Part shown: positions 27,301 through 40,000 of the stretch, piece after piece | Layout: the number at the start of each line of letters is the position of its first letter | Position numbering within the stretch: the first letter of the stretch is position 1 | Source of the DNA: Thunnus maccoyii | Lineage: Eukaryota > Chordata > Actinopteri > Scombriformes > Scombridae | Reading direction: 5' to 3' | Length of the DNA: 64,000 bases | NCBI RefSeq assembly: GCF_910596095.1 | Contig: NC_056534.1 | Span: forward strand, 37,123,588 to 37,187,587 | Notes under the pieces: generated by a model | The model's database searches: none | What the model was told of the DNA's origin: nothing | What the model saw: the letters and a program-made list of their open reading frames with translations, nothing else | Translations under genes and position numbers: made by a program

Positions 27301-27983
27301 GCAGTGTTGGGCAAATTCTTTTTTATCATTTATACCTTATGTATTATTAATTTAGAAGTCATTACATTACTTTAATTACTGAACAGCAAAAGTTTACATA
27401 GTTACATCACTCATTACTTTTCTTTCATTACTCAGCCCAACTCTGTCAAAGCCAAACTGTCAAAGTAGAGTTTTGAGTTTTGAATCACAATACTGTAACT
27501 CAATACAGAGTAATGTGCCTCCAAGTAACCAAAATTTGGATTTTGCTTTAAACACACATCCCCTCTAACCACAAGACCTCCCTGCTTTCTGAGGAATATC
27601 CTGCAATATCACTAATTCCAGTCTTAGTGATTAGATCTCAGCAGTAAGACTGAAGTGTCAAACTGAAGTCTAACTGTAACCAGAAACACTTTGTTTATCT
27701 GTCATAAATACTTAGACATGGAAATTGGTTTCTTTCACTAGTCTCTGCTTAGGTGTAGACAGATATGATTCAAACATGCTGTAGGTGAGCACTACTACTG
27801 CATAGTTCTCCTGCATTAAGATGGCTCTCATCATGGCCCCTGACTGCGCTATTGTTATGTTAATGTTTGTCAAATTATGTTGTTCAGAAAATCCAGGCTG
27901 TTCCTGTTCTCATTTTTCTCTTTTCTCTGTTCTATATTTACCTTCTATTGTTATTGTAATCAGAGTTGTCATCTTTGACAAGC

Positions 27984-28023
<40 letters not shown>

Positions 28024-31000
28024 AGTAAGGCCAAAGTAAATGTCTTGATAGATTGTGAAATAGTGGAACTTGTGCAGTTCGCTGCATGCAATCAACCTTT
28101 TCTTCTGACATTTTTGAGTTGATTACAACTGCTGTGTCCTTGTGTTTTATCACACATGCTGGGGAGGCACACAAGCACAGAGACCCTTACACACACATCA
28201 GTCCAATGCCCATATGCAAATGGGGCAGAAGTTTGCATACTGTTAAGCCCCGGGACAATCTTTCATGAATAATGGAGTCACATATGACAGACAGAAGAGG
28301 ATTGGGAACCACGGAGAGAGACAAGAAATGAAACTCTTCCATGGTTCCCTGTCCCAAACAAAGGACTGTGAGGAGATCATTTCCGCTGATGATTTCCTCG
28401 TCAGGAAGGATGTAGGCGAGACAAACGTGATTTTGATGTGAAACGTGTTTGCTGCTGTGACAAGCAGTTTTTCAATGAGGATACACACAGCTGCAGGGTG
28501 GCACAGCACAAAACTACTTTCAGTCAGTCATCTTTTTCAGTAAAAGGGAAACACTTTTGGAAAACCCAACCAGGAGAAACGGAAACACAACCTGGTCTGA
28601 AAACATTTAATGAAAAGGTGAAACGCTGGCTGAAACAAAACCAAACCTGCCATCACTGATCAATGGTTATGCACTTGTGCACGCACACGTGCACATGGAC
28701 ATGTACACACAAACAGAGGAACAGACACTTATAGATAAACAAACATGCATACATATTCATAAAGACTACATGGATGCATGTACATGGACATACACATCTA
28801 TAAACATTATGCACATATACACATAGTGCCATGAATTAGGGAACATACACATGTGCACACATACGCAACACATGTGAATTGATATGTGATGTAAATACTG
28901 TTGTTACTGAGAATGTCACTATTTATTATGAGCTCTATTTAACTAATGTACTTCTGGTAATGATACTTTATGACTATTTTTAAATAGAAAAGCTTAACGA
29001 GGGACAGGGGTCATAAATTATCCTCAGCTAGAAATCCTGATGCAACACATCTGTTTCATGTTATTTTTACCTGTTACAATGTTTTTTTGCATTGTTTCTG
29101 ACAAATAAACTAATAAATAAATAAATGAATAAAATATTATAATTATCAATCAAGACAATTAGCCTTGCTTTACTCTCAGGCAGTGATGATGTTTGTTTGA
29201 TCATAAACCAGATGACAATGACAGTATCCTAGAGATGACCTGGACTGATGAAGTGCAGTACATGACAACATCATATACATATCTTGTGTGATAATCCCAG
29301 CTGTAACCTTTGCTTAAAGGACGGGTTCACAATTTTTCAAGTCTGTCTTAAAACAATAGTCAGGTGCTCATATGAACACTGAAACAGGTTTTGTTCTTTT
29401 TTGAAAATCTTATAGGCCCAGGTCCTAATATTAAATCTCAGAGGTGCATCAATTAAAGAAGAATAAATACACATTCACAAAACTATATACAGATTACATC
29501 ACATTATGTCCCTATACTATATCTGTTTGTCTTAAGGTTAGGGTTATGGTTAGGTAAGTAGTGGTTAGGGTAAGACTTCAGTGAATGTAAGTCAATGTAA
29601 TGTCCTCTGAAGTGATGGAAAACATGTGTGCATGTGTAGCACAAAAGAGAGACAGGAGGAAAGAGACAGACAGATCAATGCGTCAGCAGTTGCGCTTATG
29701 AGATGGAGCAGTGAAAAAAGAGCAGGGATAATAAGGGATAATCGCCGCTTTATCCTGTCACTGCCAATCACACTGGATAGAGGATTGAGAAATGAAGACT
29801 GCAGGCCATGTAGCCCCATGTTGATACGCCTGACCAGCTATCTGCTCCCTCTGTGATAGCCTGTAAGACAGGCTCTAACCCATAGATGAGAAGCCCTAAT
29901 CCAGCAATACACTCACACAGTAACACTGGTAGATTAGCTGTAAGGTCTCTTCCCACACTGATCCAGGACCCTTCTGTTTCTTCTTAAAAGGAAGTGGATC
30001 GACAGAAACATAAACTACGGGAAGAAAAGGAGAATATGGAGGAGGTGGAGATAGAGACGGGGAGTAAGCAGGATAAGGACAGAGAGGGAGACAACTCGAG
30101 GAAAGAGAGGAAAATGCAAAGAGACAAGAAAAGAAAGGGGGAAAGCGGAGAGAAGTGAGAAAGAACGGGGTCATACCTCAAACTGTGGTTAAACCTCACT
30201 GAGTATAAACAGGATTTGAACTGTGAGAGGTGGAGGGAGAGCCAGAAGGAGGCGAGAAAGGACAATTTATATTTGTATCAGGGAAGAAAAAAAAAAGAGA
30301 AATAAACATAGAAAGAAGATGATGTTTCTGGTAGCCTAGTTTCTCCTCCACAAAGACCTTGGAAAGCTGCCCGGCCATGAACGAAACAAGGGAATAAAAG
30401 CAGGGTGAGACAGAGAGGAGATGGATGGAGAGAGTGTGGGTGATGATGAAGCTGAAGCAGCTAAATTGTCATGGTTACCATCACTGATGTGTGAGAAGGC
30501 TTCCTGCGTATGTGTATGTGTGTGTGTGTTTAAAGTAGAGCACTGGGCTTGCAATGTCAACAGATGTCATGTGATATTTGCAGAGGCTTTATGTAGACTT
30601 GATGTAATCCTCATGAAGGTTTTGTGTTTCCTTTCACAATAACGACACAAGAGCGGCTTTCAGTCGATATTACATCATTTTTAGAAGGTGTGTAAGTGTA
30701 AAAAACACATTATAAACACATAAATACATAGATTAGACACATTAACCGCTGAGCCCGATATGATTCACTGTGCAGCAGTTCATGGTGTGAATGCGTAGCT
30801 AAATTTAGCTTCATCAAACAACATCCCCAAGGTGTTAATGATGAAGAGCGATTTCCAAACACATCTGTAAAAATAAATTCATGCACACAAATGCGTGAGT
30901 TATTTTCCACGATCCCCCCTTAAGCTTAAGTGGCTTTTTTTATGTTGTGACGTCAAACCGGCATTTAACGCTGCATCGCTTGTCCCCGTTCTGATTGCTA

Positions 31001-34000
31001 GTAGTATTATTTAGTATTACTCATAGTACACGGTGGATATATTACGCTGTTCTAAGACGAGATGAAAGTGTTTGTTTGATGCACATCCGCGAGCGTGTTT
31101 GTGTGGGCACATTTGCTCCGTGTCCTTGTACGCATGGTGAACTTGAATATGTCTTTCATGAAGCCACTTGTGTATTTCTTTGTAAATGAGCTGTAAATCA
31201 AAAGTGATCTGAGCATCCAGGATGCATCTGCTGTTAAAAAGAAAATCCAGCAGTTTACAGTTCGTCTCCGTGCTGTCAGAGCTCACCATTATACGCTGTG
31301 TGACTGCTCTATTGTCTCACCACATATTCTTGGGAAATTAGGTTTTCAACAGGCTGTTTTTCTCTGAAGTGCTCTTGTGTGTAATGCTTACCTTGTCATC
31401 CTTTTCTTTCTTCCCCTCGTTCCGATATTCTCCTTTTGATCCTCGTTGACACTTTCAAACACACACATACACACACTGTGACTGGAGTCACTCTCACAAA
31501 GGCAAAAGTGCATCCCACATATGACTGTCACCATGTCACCAAAGCTAAACATGAAAGTAAACCAATTAAGACCGCATCAACCTCCAGAGTTTCTCCCATC
31601 AATCTCCCATAGAGATGTTCATAAGCTCTTCCCTGTGCCCCCCCCCCCCGTCTTCCCACAGATATCTTGTCAACTTTTATAGTTGTCAGATTTAAGAGGT
31701 TGCACTTTTTAAAACTCCAGAGCTGCTCCTCTCTTGACAAAAAAGTTGTATAGTATACAGACACACAGAGGTCGTGCACCTGCTTTCACTGCAACAAAGG
31801 CCGTGTGATCACTGCTCTCTGAGGCCAGAGTATGTGTATGTGCCATTTTCTTCTTCTCTTATTTTTCTTTTTCATCAACTTCTCTATTTTCTCTTACTCT
31901 CCTGCCCTATTTTCTGTTCTCCATCATCTCTCTTTCTTCTCTTCAGGTGTTTACACATAAACATCTGTCTGTATTTTAATCTTACCATCTTCCCTGTCTA
32001 GTTGAGATCTCTCTTTATCCTTCTGACCGTCCTTGGATAAAACAAATATGGCCTCAAAAACATAGAGATTGCCTCCAGAACACAATCAACATCTGCTCAA
32101 AACTAATTGGCTGCCAAGTCTGATTTTTACTTTGTTGCAGTGGATTTCCAGTAGAGTGTAAAACTTTTAAAAAGTTTGAAAGTTCACTAGCAGGGCCCAC
32201 ATACCTGCCCTGTAATATAAGAATAGATGCATGTTAGTTTAAAAATACCAACAGTGTAAGTTCAGACTTCACATCTTGTTCCCTTGTATTGTTTTGGTGC
32301 ATCCTGTACTATAAAATGTACACTTTAAATTGGGAAGAATTATGCTGTATGATGAGAGCCAAGCAAACATTTTTAAACAGTATGCATTTTTATTTCCATA
32401 ACCAAAAAGCAAATCTGGTTTAAAAGAATTGTAAAGTTTTACTGAGAGTGACGCATCATTAAATCAACCAGGATATGTCAACAGTGTTTTAGTTCACAAT
32501 CTGGTGACTCACATGTTTTCTGCTTTTATCAGAGAATTCAAACAGAACTGGGATCATGACCCATTTTGAGTTTGAACCTCTGGTTCATCTGAATCTCTGG
32601 TTTGAAGACTTGAAGGCTGCTGCAATATTGATAGGTGTAATTCTAGTTTCCAGCAATATAACTGACAAAATATTTCCATCCACTGGAGAGACGAAAATCA
32701 TCTTCCAAACTGCCAGTCATGTTGCTCATCACTTCTCACTGACAGCAGTGAATTTATAGCACTGGTAGCAAATAAGTATTTAGAGAAAACTTGTATAGCA
32801 TTTATTTAGTTGGACCGTGCTCTGTTTTAACATCCACAGACATTTATAACCCATGAATGCATGTGTGGCCTTAAAAATGCCCTTTTGGATCAACCTCCAA
32901 CCTAATGACATTCAGACAGATGGCAACTGACACCTCAACACCTGCACGACACTGAACCTCAAAAATCCTCTCAAGTTACGCCACCATCCCCCCCCCCCCC
33001 CCCCCCCTCTATCACAGGCAGCCTGTTACACTGGAAGCAGGAAGGTCGTGTTGTTTTGGATGAATGCATGTCGGTCAGTTTCATCTTCTTCCTCACCACT
33101 TACCTCACAACGTCCCTGTGAAAAAGCTGCTCCTCTCCCTTTTCACTGGGCCCTGGTTGTCAACATTACTAGTGATTTGTGTTTTAAGTCACTAATTTAA
33201 GTCTAATGTTTCTGTTTAGTTGTCAGTCATGTTGCACAAATACCGGAATACAGGTTTCAGTTCTTTGTGTCTATGTGCGTGTCTACATCTGTGTATCCTT
33301 GTGCTTGTGTATTTGTTGTTGCTTGGAAACAAAGACATCAAAGAAGATATTGTTATCGATGAATTGCGATTGTTATATTGTAACTTTGAACAGTAAACAC
33401 AGGCATATTGTTGCCTTGGTGTACTCTGGGTCTGAATGAAATGCAGACAGACAGAGAGTCGCTCTGCTGATTGAAGCGAGATGGCATTTTAATTATCTCT
33501 GCATGTCAAATCACATTAAACTGAGTCTTTTAGGTATATTTGCAATACATTAGCTCCTAGTATGTCACATCACATCGCATCGCATTGCATCACATCACAT
33601 CACATCAATTTGCTTAGCATAACCACCCTGTCTGCAATATCCACCAACATCATAATGTTGTATGAAGCCTTAAAAAATACACAATCTCCTGATGGCAGAC
33701 CAGCACCTTGCATGGCAGCTCTGTGGATGAGTGCATGAGAGGCAAAACCTCTTTCTCCGTGAAGGTAGAAAAGTGCAGTCTGTTTACTTTCAGGCTACAT
33801 TAATGGACTTTTTGGCCACTTGGGAGCAGCTCAAAAAGCTGTAAACACAACATTATCAGCCTTTAAAGTTGCTATGGTGAAGATGTTAGCAAACAGTTGC
33901 GTGTTTACTCATCTGAAAAACAAGGACCAGTATCAGCATTCATATGCAGTCATTTTTATAGACACCTGGCAAATGTAAGTCCAGTATTCACTCTCCCAAA

Positions 34001-37000
34001 CTCCTGAGGGAAATATCTGGCTCTTTAGCTGCTAAATGCTCCACTATGCTCACCGGTTAGGCGCTAGCTTTGTCTGTCTGCTGTTTGGCTGTTCTGCTTT
34101 TTTTTTTTTGATAAAAACATCTGCCTACTGTGTCTGGAAACAAGGTTGATGAGAGTGCAAATATTAAAGCTGTGGACAGGAAAACCAAAACAATGAGCTT
34201 AAAGAAGCTAAAGTTCTCCAAAGAGCCGAGGGGAGCTGCAGATTCAGATGATCATTCTCTGCATGTAAAACCTTTCACATTTGACATAGCAATCCATCTG
34301 TTGTTCATATAAAATTATTGATTAGTTCAGCTTTAAATACACAGTGGCTCTTATCAAACAGATGTGTGTCTGTGTCTGACTGCTGTTTCTCAGCATACAG
34401 CTTCCACTGCAGGAGAAGTTTTGAACTTGCCAGTGACACACTCGGATGATTTCTGTTCAAATGTGAAAGTCACAGATATCATATCCCGTGTTATGTTGTT
34501 AAGTGTCTTTACTAAGATGGCTCACGAGGCATGTACGGACATGAATGGATTCAGGGCATTTGTTTGGTTCAAAAAATGTTAGTAATGGGTGAAGAAAATG
34601 AGCTTCCAGTCCATCCTCTCCATTGACCGTTACTTTAATATCAAATGAACCACAGAGCTGCTGGAAAACATCTGTAAAAGACCAAGAGATTGTAGCTTTT
34701 GTGCATTCTTTGCATGAATAATGATTACTGTACAGAGACGTCTGAATACATGCTGCTGGAGAGAAACATGGTTACTTTAAAGCCTGGTACTATCAATACA
34801 TCTTCTGTTTCTTTCTATGACAGAGCTTTTATTTTGATTAAAGTGGATGCTCAGTGAAGCAGGAGGACGTAACCTTTCAGTGGGATCAGTATGAAAAGGG
34901 ATTAATATCGACATGAGATACTTTTGGATACATGGCTTTGGGAGAAATGTAGCATATAACAACTCAGTGGGAGCCCATCACCAATGAATGTCAATATGAA
35001 CACATTAGCTTGGGTGTAGCTGAAAAAAGTAATTGAGCAAATGATAAAAGGAGTGGACATTTCAACCTCTTTCCTCAGGGAGCTGTAGACTTCATTTTCC
35101 ATCACAGTGAGAAGCAGGGAGAGAACACGGCAGAGGAGAAGGAACAAGACAATTCAATGTCCCATTTTATTATCTGCAGCTGTTGTTTTATACGATGCAA
35201 CACACGCTCTGAAGCAATGAACAGTGCTGCTGTCACACCAGAAATGAATAATTCATTCACATGTAAACTCTCCAATGCATGTTTCAACAAGTTATCTCCA
35301 ACACCAGGAGCTTTTGTATTATTAACAAACAGATGTGCAGATATGCACCCCACAAACGTCTCTCCCTCTCTGTTCCAACACGTCCTTCAGTCTCTCTGAA
35401 TTTAATTGCTTTTGTTTGATGTCGCCTTCAGGGAATCATCGAGGAACTTTGGCTCCATGCTTTTGAATTCAAACACTGTGTAAAATGAATGAAAGTTGGC
35501 TCATTTTTGAATAAATGATGTTGTCATTTTGCAACCCGACAACATTTGTCAAAAGCAAAGCATAGAGGTGGGTTCTCGCCCCAAAAGAGTTCATGTTTTC
35601 AGATCCCTATTAGTCTGCTTGAGTAATATTGCTTCCAGCTCTGTATATTGCCTAAAGAAAATTTACAATTAACTTGAATCATAAGTTATATCTTAAATAT
35701 TGTAAGAAATAAGTAGGATGAATCTGTTGACAAATTAGAGGAACTTTTGTAGGTGTTTTGCAGAAATAAGCATGTAGCTGTCGTGTCTCGGTTTTCCCAT
35801 AGACTGTATAAAAAGATGGACGCAGCGATTTGTGATGTCACCCACTGGTTTGCATTGGAGCCAGTTTGAAGCCCAGAGTTGCTGTTTATGGTCGTTTGGA
35901 GCCAGGACCTTCCAAATACGGAGTATCTCGAACCAAAGTGAGCACTAGCTTACTAGGAACTACTAACGTTAGCTACTTCAGCTAAGTTGTGCTAACAGGG
36001 CAGGTATTGTAATCAAATAATGTTAAACTTACCGAAAAATTGCATGACAGCACCCTGTGAGGGTCTTATTAGTGTAACTCTTTAACCACAAACACAGTAG
36101 GAAAAAAAATCACTGTTTATTCTTTAAACTGAAGCTCCGAAAGTCCGAGACCAGGAGCCACAGAGAGCAGCGGGTGAGCGAACTGTCAATCACAGCTGTC
36201 AATAAACACCCACATGGCAGACATCAAAGCTACTATACGTCTTCAAATCTTATTAATAGAGAAATCATTTTGAAAATGACCACCAGGTCAGGATCCAATT
36301 TTTTGAGACCAAAAATTAATTAGTGATTTATTATTTCTAGAGAGAAGTTGACGCTTTTTTAATGGGAGTCAATTGGAGCCAGGAACTTTTTGGAGCCAGC
36401 AGAAAAGTGGCATCACACTTTAAGGTGCTGCCGCGTTGGCTTCAGCCTCAAGCTGTGGTAGTTGCCACTTGGCTTTTCTTATGTGTAGTTGATGTGCTTT
36501 AAAAAACTGTCTTTCACAGGTGTCTCTGATATTACTATTCATTCCCTTTCTTTTTCCTGTTTTCCACATCACTACATTTATGTTTTGAGCATTACATGTG
36601 TGCATTTATAGCAGCTAATTAGTACATGTAGCAGCTGTGATGGTTATACATCCCGCTGCCCTGCAGAGAAGTCCTTCTTTTTGAGGTTATACTGTCAGTA
36701 AATACTCCAGTACTGTATGTGTCCTCCTTTTGTAAAGCATACATCTTATGGAGGCAAACTCCCCTGGGTTGGAGTAAAAATGTTTTGGCCACATTGCACA
36801 CACAGCAGGTGAGACCAACTTGGCAAGTTTAGCTAGTTTTTTAATTATGTTAGAATCAACTTCTTCTGTCATCTCAGTTTCACAGTGATTAATTACAAGC
36901 AACATCATGTACAAGTCTCTTATGCCGTCTGCCCTTTTGGCTGCCAGCTGACTATCATCAGAAGAAGAGTGGAGGATGCTGGTGGCTGCTGCATCCTCCA

Positions 37001-40000
37001 CTCTTCTCCTCCTCTTCTCCTTCACACTCACTTCACACAAGTATCTCCAAGAAAGACATTAGGACTCTTATAGTTTACTCAAACAGTACTGCCAGAATGA
37101 GAGCACACAAAGTTAGTCTACATATTTTCCGTTGCAGAAACACTGCATTGATAATAGCTTCTAATGCTTTTTGAATTGTATGGTCTTGCACACAGAGTCT
37201 AAAATCACCTTAATACACATGTTCTAGCACAACCTCCAGATCCTCTGATACATTTTTTTTTACACCTCACCTAAATCCAGTTCAAAAAATTGTGGGAAGA
37301 CTGCCTTCATTTCCTGCAGCCCAAAGCTGAGCTAGAGAATGTCTGAGGATTGTGGCAATCACGTGTTTCAAAGCAAGCTCAAGAGAGACTATACATTTGT
37401 AGTCTTGCAGCACATTGCAACCCTATTCTATAAGTAAACACATAGCCTTAATAATTTCTATAGGTTTGACCAGCCCGCTGAAACTTGCAATACCTGCTAT
37501 ATATACAGTACTGTGTAAGGCCATCATATACTAAGTCAGCATCTCCGTCTCTGTCTCATGACAGGAAACTTCACCTCACCTTCCTCACCTTGTGTTCCTT
37601 CCTCAGGAGGAAGGAACACAAGTCTCCTCCTGAAACATGGCAGGATGAAATCTGTGTAACACAATGCTGGAACGCTACAAGTCCCTGGCTTACAGATAAG
37701 ACTGGATATCAGTTTAGTGTTCGAGACAGTCAGTGGACGGATGTTTGCGTCTGTGCAGCACTGAGGGTTCAAAACCAAATTCACTAGGTCACAAACAATA
37801 AGCTTGATGAATAAGCTTTGATTACAATATCGTTGTGCATTTTTTGAACTGTCGCACTAATGTTAGTATCAATGCCTATACACAGCAATCAATCGTATAT
37901 GAATGCTGCTTTTACTATGTACCATTAACATAAATCAAACCTGAAACCCGTTCACAGTTATTCTTAAGGCTTTCACTTGGACCGTTGGTGGGAGTATGGC
38001 GTCATTTCCATCGTGGCAGTGATGTGATTTTAGAGCAGCCTGAAGGTAAAAATGTGCTGCACATAATCCAGCTGTCTAATCTTTGGCACCCACCAGTTCT
38101 GCCAAAGCGCCTGCAGCAAAGTACTGAACCTCCACCAGCTCTGGGGATAGTGATTTATGGCTGACCTTCTACACAAACCTCCCTGTAGAAATGAATAAGA
38201 AGTTGAACTTGTCTGTTGCTTGGTGAAGAAAATGTTCATGCAGGTCCAAGATAAGAGGAGCTGATTTTTATTTTTACGTGACAAGAGGCCAATTTAAGAT
38301 TACGTTCATGTACATTAAGAGCTTCAAACCATCACCATTGTCTATTTTTTTCCTCTGAAAGTTTACATAGGTGACACAAATCAGCTTTTACCCACTTTAT
38401 TTGTCTACTGTTACCTGTTGGCCTTGGTTATCAACCATCATCCACATCTGGTAAACAATGTCATGTGACTGGTTACTCTTTTATGACCTTTTATGTGTGT
38501 CCTGGGCTGCGTACTTCCAGTTATCCCAGTGTTTCTCATTTCACTGCAACTTCATGCTCCTCCATCTGACATGAATGTCAAGTTTACTATTATAATTCGT
38601 GGCACCATTTTGAAGTACTGTCGATATCAGTCTGCTGTCAATAACTCAGCAGGTGAGGTTCAAAACATCAGCGCTGTTGGGAGAGTGAAGAAAGTCTGTC
38701 AAATGTTATTTTCACTGTGAATATCTGCAAAAGGATGAACTACAAAAACAACTACACAGCTGTCATATCTTCAAATGACACCTTAAGGAACCCTCTTTAC
38801 CCAACACACATGGCCTCGCAGCACACAGGTTACGTCATACTCCAGAGATATAATTTATGGTGACACATGAGCCCCACTACTTTCACTGAACCTTTCATTG
38901 GTGGTTCTCAGTCCGTAACATCAGTGTAAACTTCAGCCTTCATTTGTCACACTGAGCGCAGTGAGCTTTTTCCTGGCTGTGAGCCATGTATATTGTATGA
39001 GCATGTAACCCACATCTATCCAGGGTTCTGTCAGCGGGGGGTCCCTTAATCAGACAGGTTCAGTATGCAGGGCGTAATGGTCTCCAGGAATGTCTTACAT
39101 GGTGTTTAGTCCAATTTATTCCCCTGTCAAAAGAGATCAATGTCCTGCTGATTTGACTTCCTTCTTATATTCTTAAACTGTTCCTCAAATACCTGCCAGG
39201 GGTCTGGACTGTGTGCCCTTTAACTGGGTGTTCAGATATGTGTTCGGGCTGTAATAGTAAAATTATAATGGAGGTTTTATAGCGTAAAACATTAGCTAAT
39301 TCATTTCAAATATTTCATGAAAACAGTGTGAGGATGTGTTTAATTTATGTTATTTGGCAAAGTCAGTGTTCACTTTTTGAGGTTGTTAACCTGTGTGGCA
39401 ACATTAATCAACGTATCGTCATAGTTTTATGGAGCTGCAGTAAAATTTGAGAAAAGAAGGACACATAGAGAGATAGAAGGCGAACATATTTAACTGACAG
39501 AATATTCAGTGACGCTGATCAATCCTTAAGTTTTAGCTTACTGGTTGACAAAAAAAGTTTACTCTCTCTCTCTCTCTCTGTCTCTCGCTCTCTCTCTCTT
39601 TTTGTCCCAGATTCTGATCGGAGAAGTGACCAGCTTCTTTGTGAAGACGGAGGGAGCTCAGGAGAAGACCATAGTGACCGCTGACTGCTGTTATTTCAAC
39701 CCTCTCCTCCGTAGGATTGTACGCTTTCTGGGTCAGTCATAATTCTGAAGATCAGAGGTTCATCAGCTTTGACTAAGTGGAGCCTTGATACTCTGAGACC
39801 AAGACTTACACCAGCACTCCTCTGTCATACAGTATGTGGCAGAAAGAGTCTTTGTCCTTAGTTTGGGTCTCCTTTGGACCAATTTCCCTTGTCCTTCCTT
39901 CCTTTCCTGTTCCGTTGATTTTTTGTGACCTTTTACACAATCTCTGTATCCTGCATTTATCCAGCTTTTAAAGTGATGGATTGAATCTATGAAGCATAAA

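Larger units (their letters stand above)
18862..39610 (+). other. plppr2: plppr2 intron 2 (20.7 kb)
   Basis: No additional exon was recognised. It contains a palindromic X-box (19.1 kb), hAT MITEs (20.1 and 27.3 kb), a degraded L2 LINE (21.1-23.3 kb), repeats (26.2, 29.3, 33.8 and 35.8 kb), microsatellites, a 20-bp poly(C) run and two tight palindromes (37.0 and 37.6 kb). Confidence 0.8.

Noticed and set aside
29534..29575. Telomere-like GGTTAGGGTTATGGTTAGG
   Set aside because: Only two or three imperfect units, common by chance and in fish repeats; not an interstitial telomere array.
36964..37006. MicroRNA precursor at the 16-bp hairpin
   Set aside because: The stem is too short (total 43 nt) and purine/pyrimidine-biased; it lacks the ~60-80-nt precursor shape.
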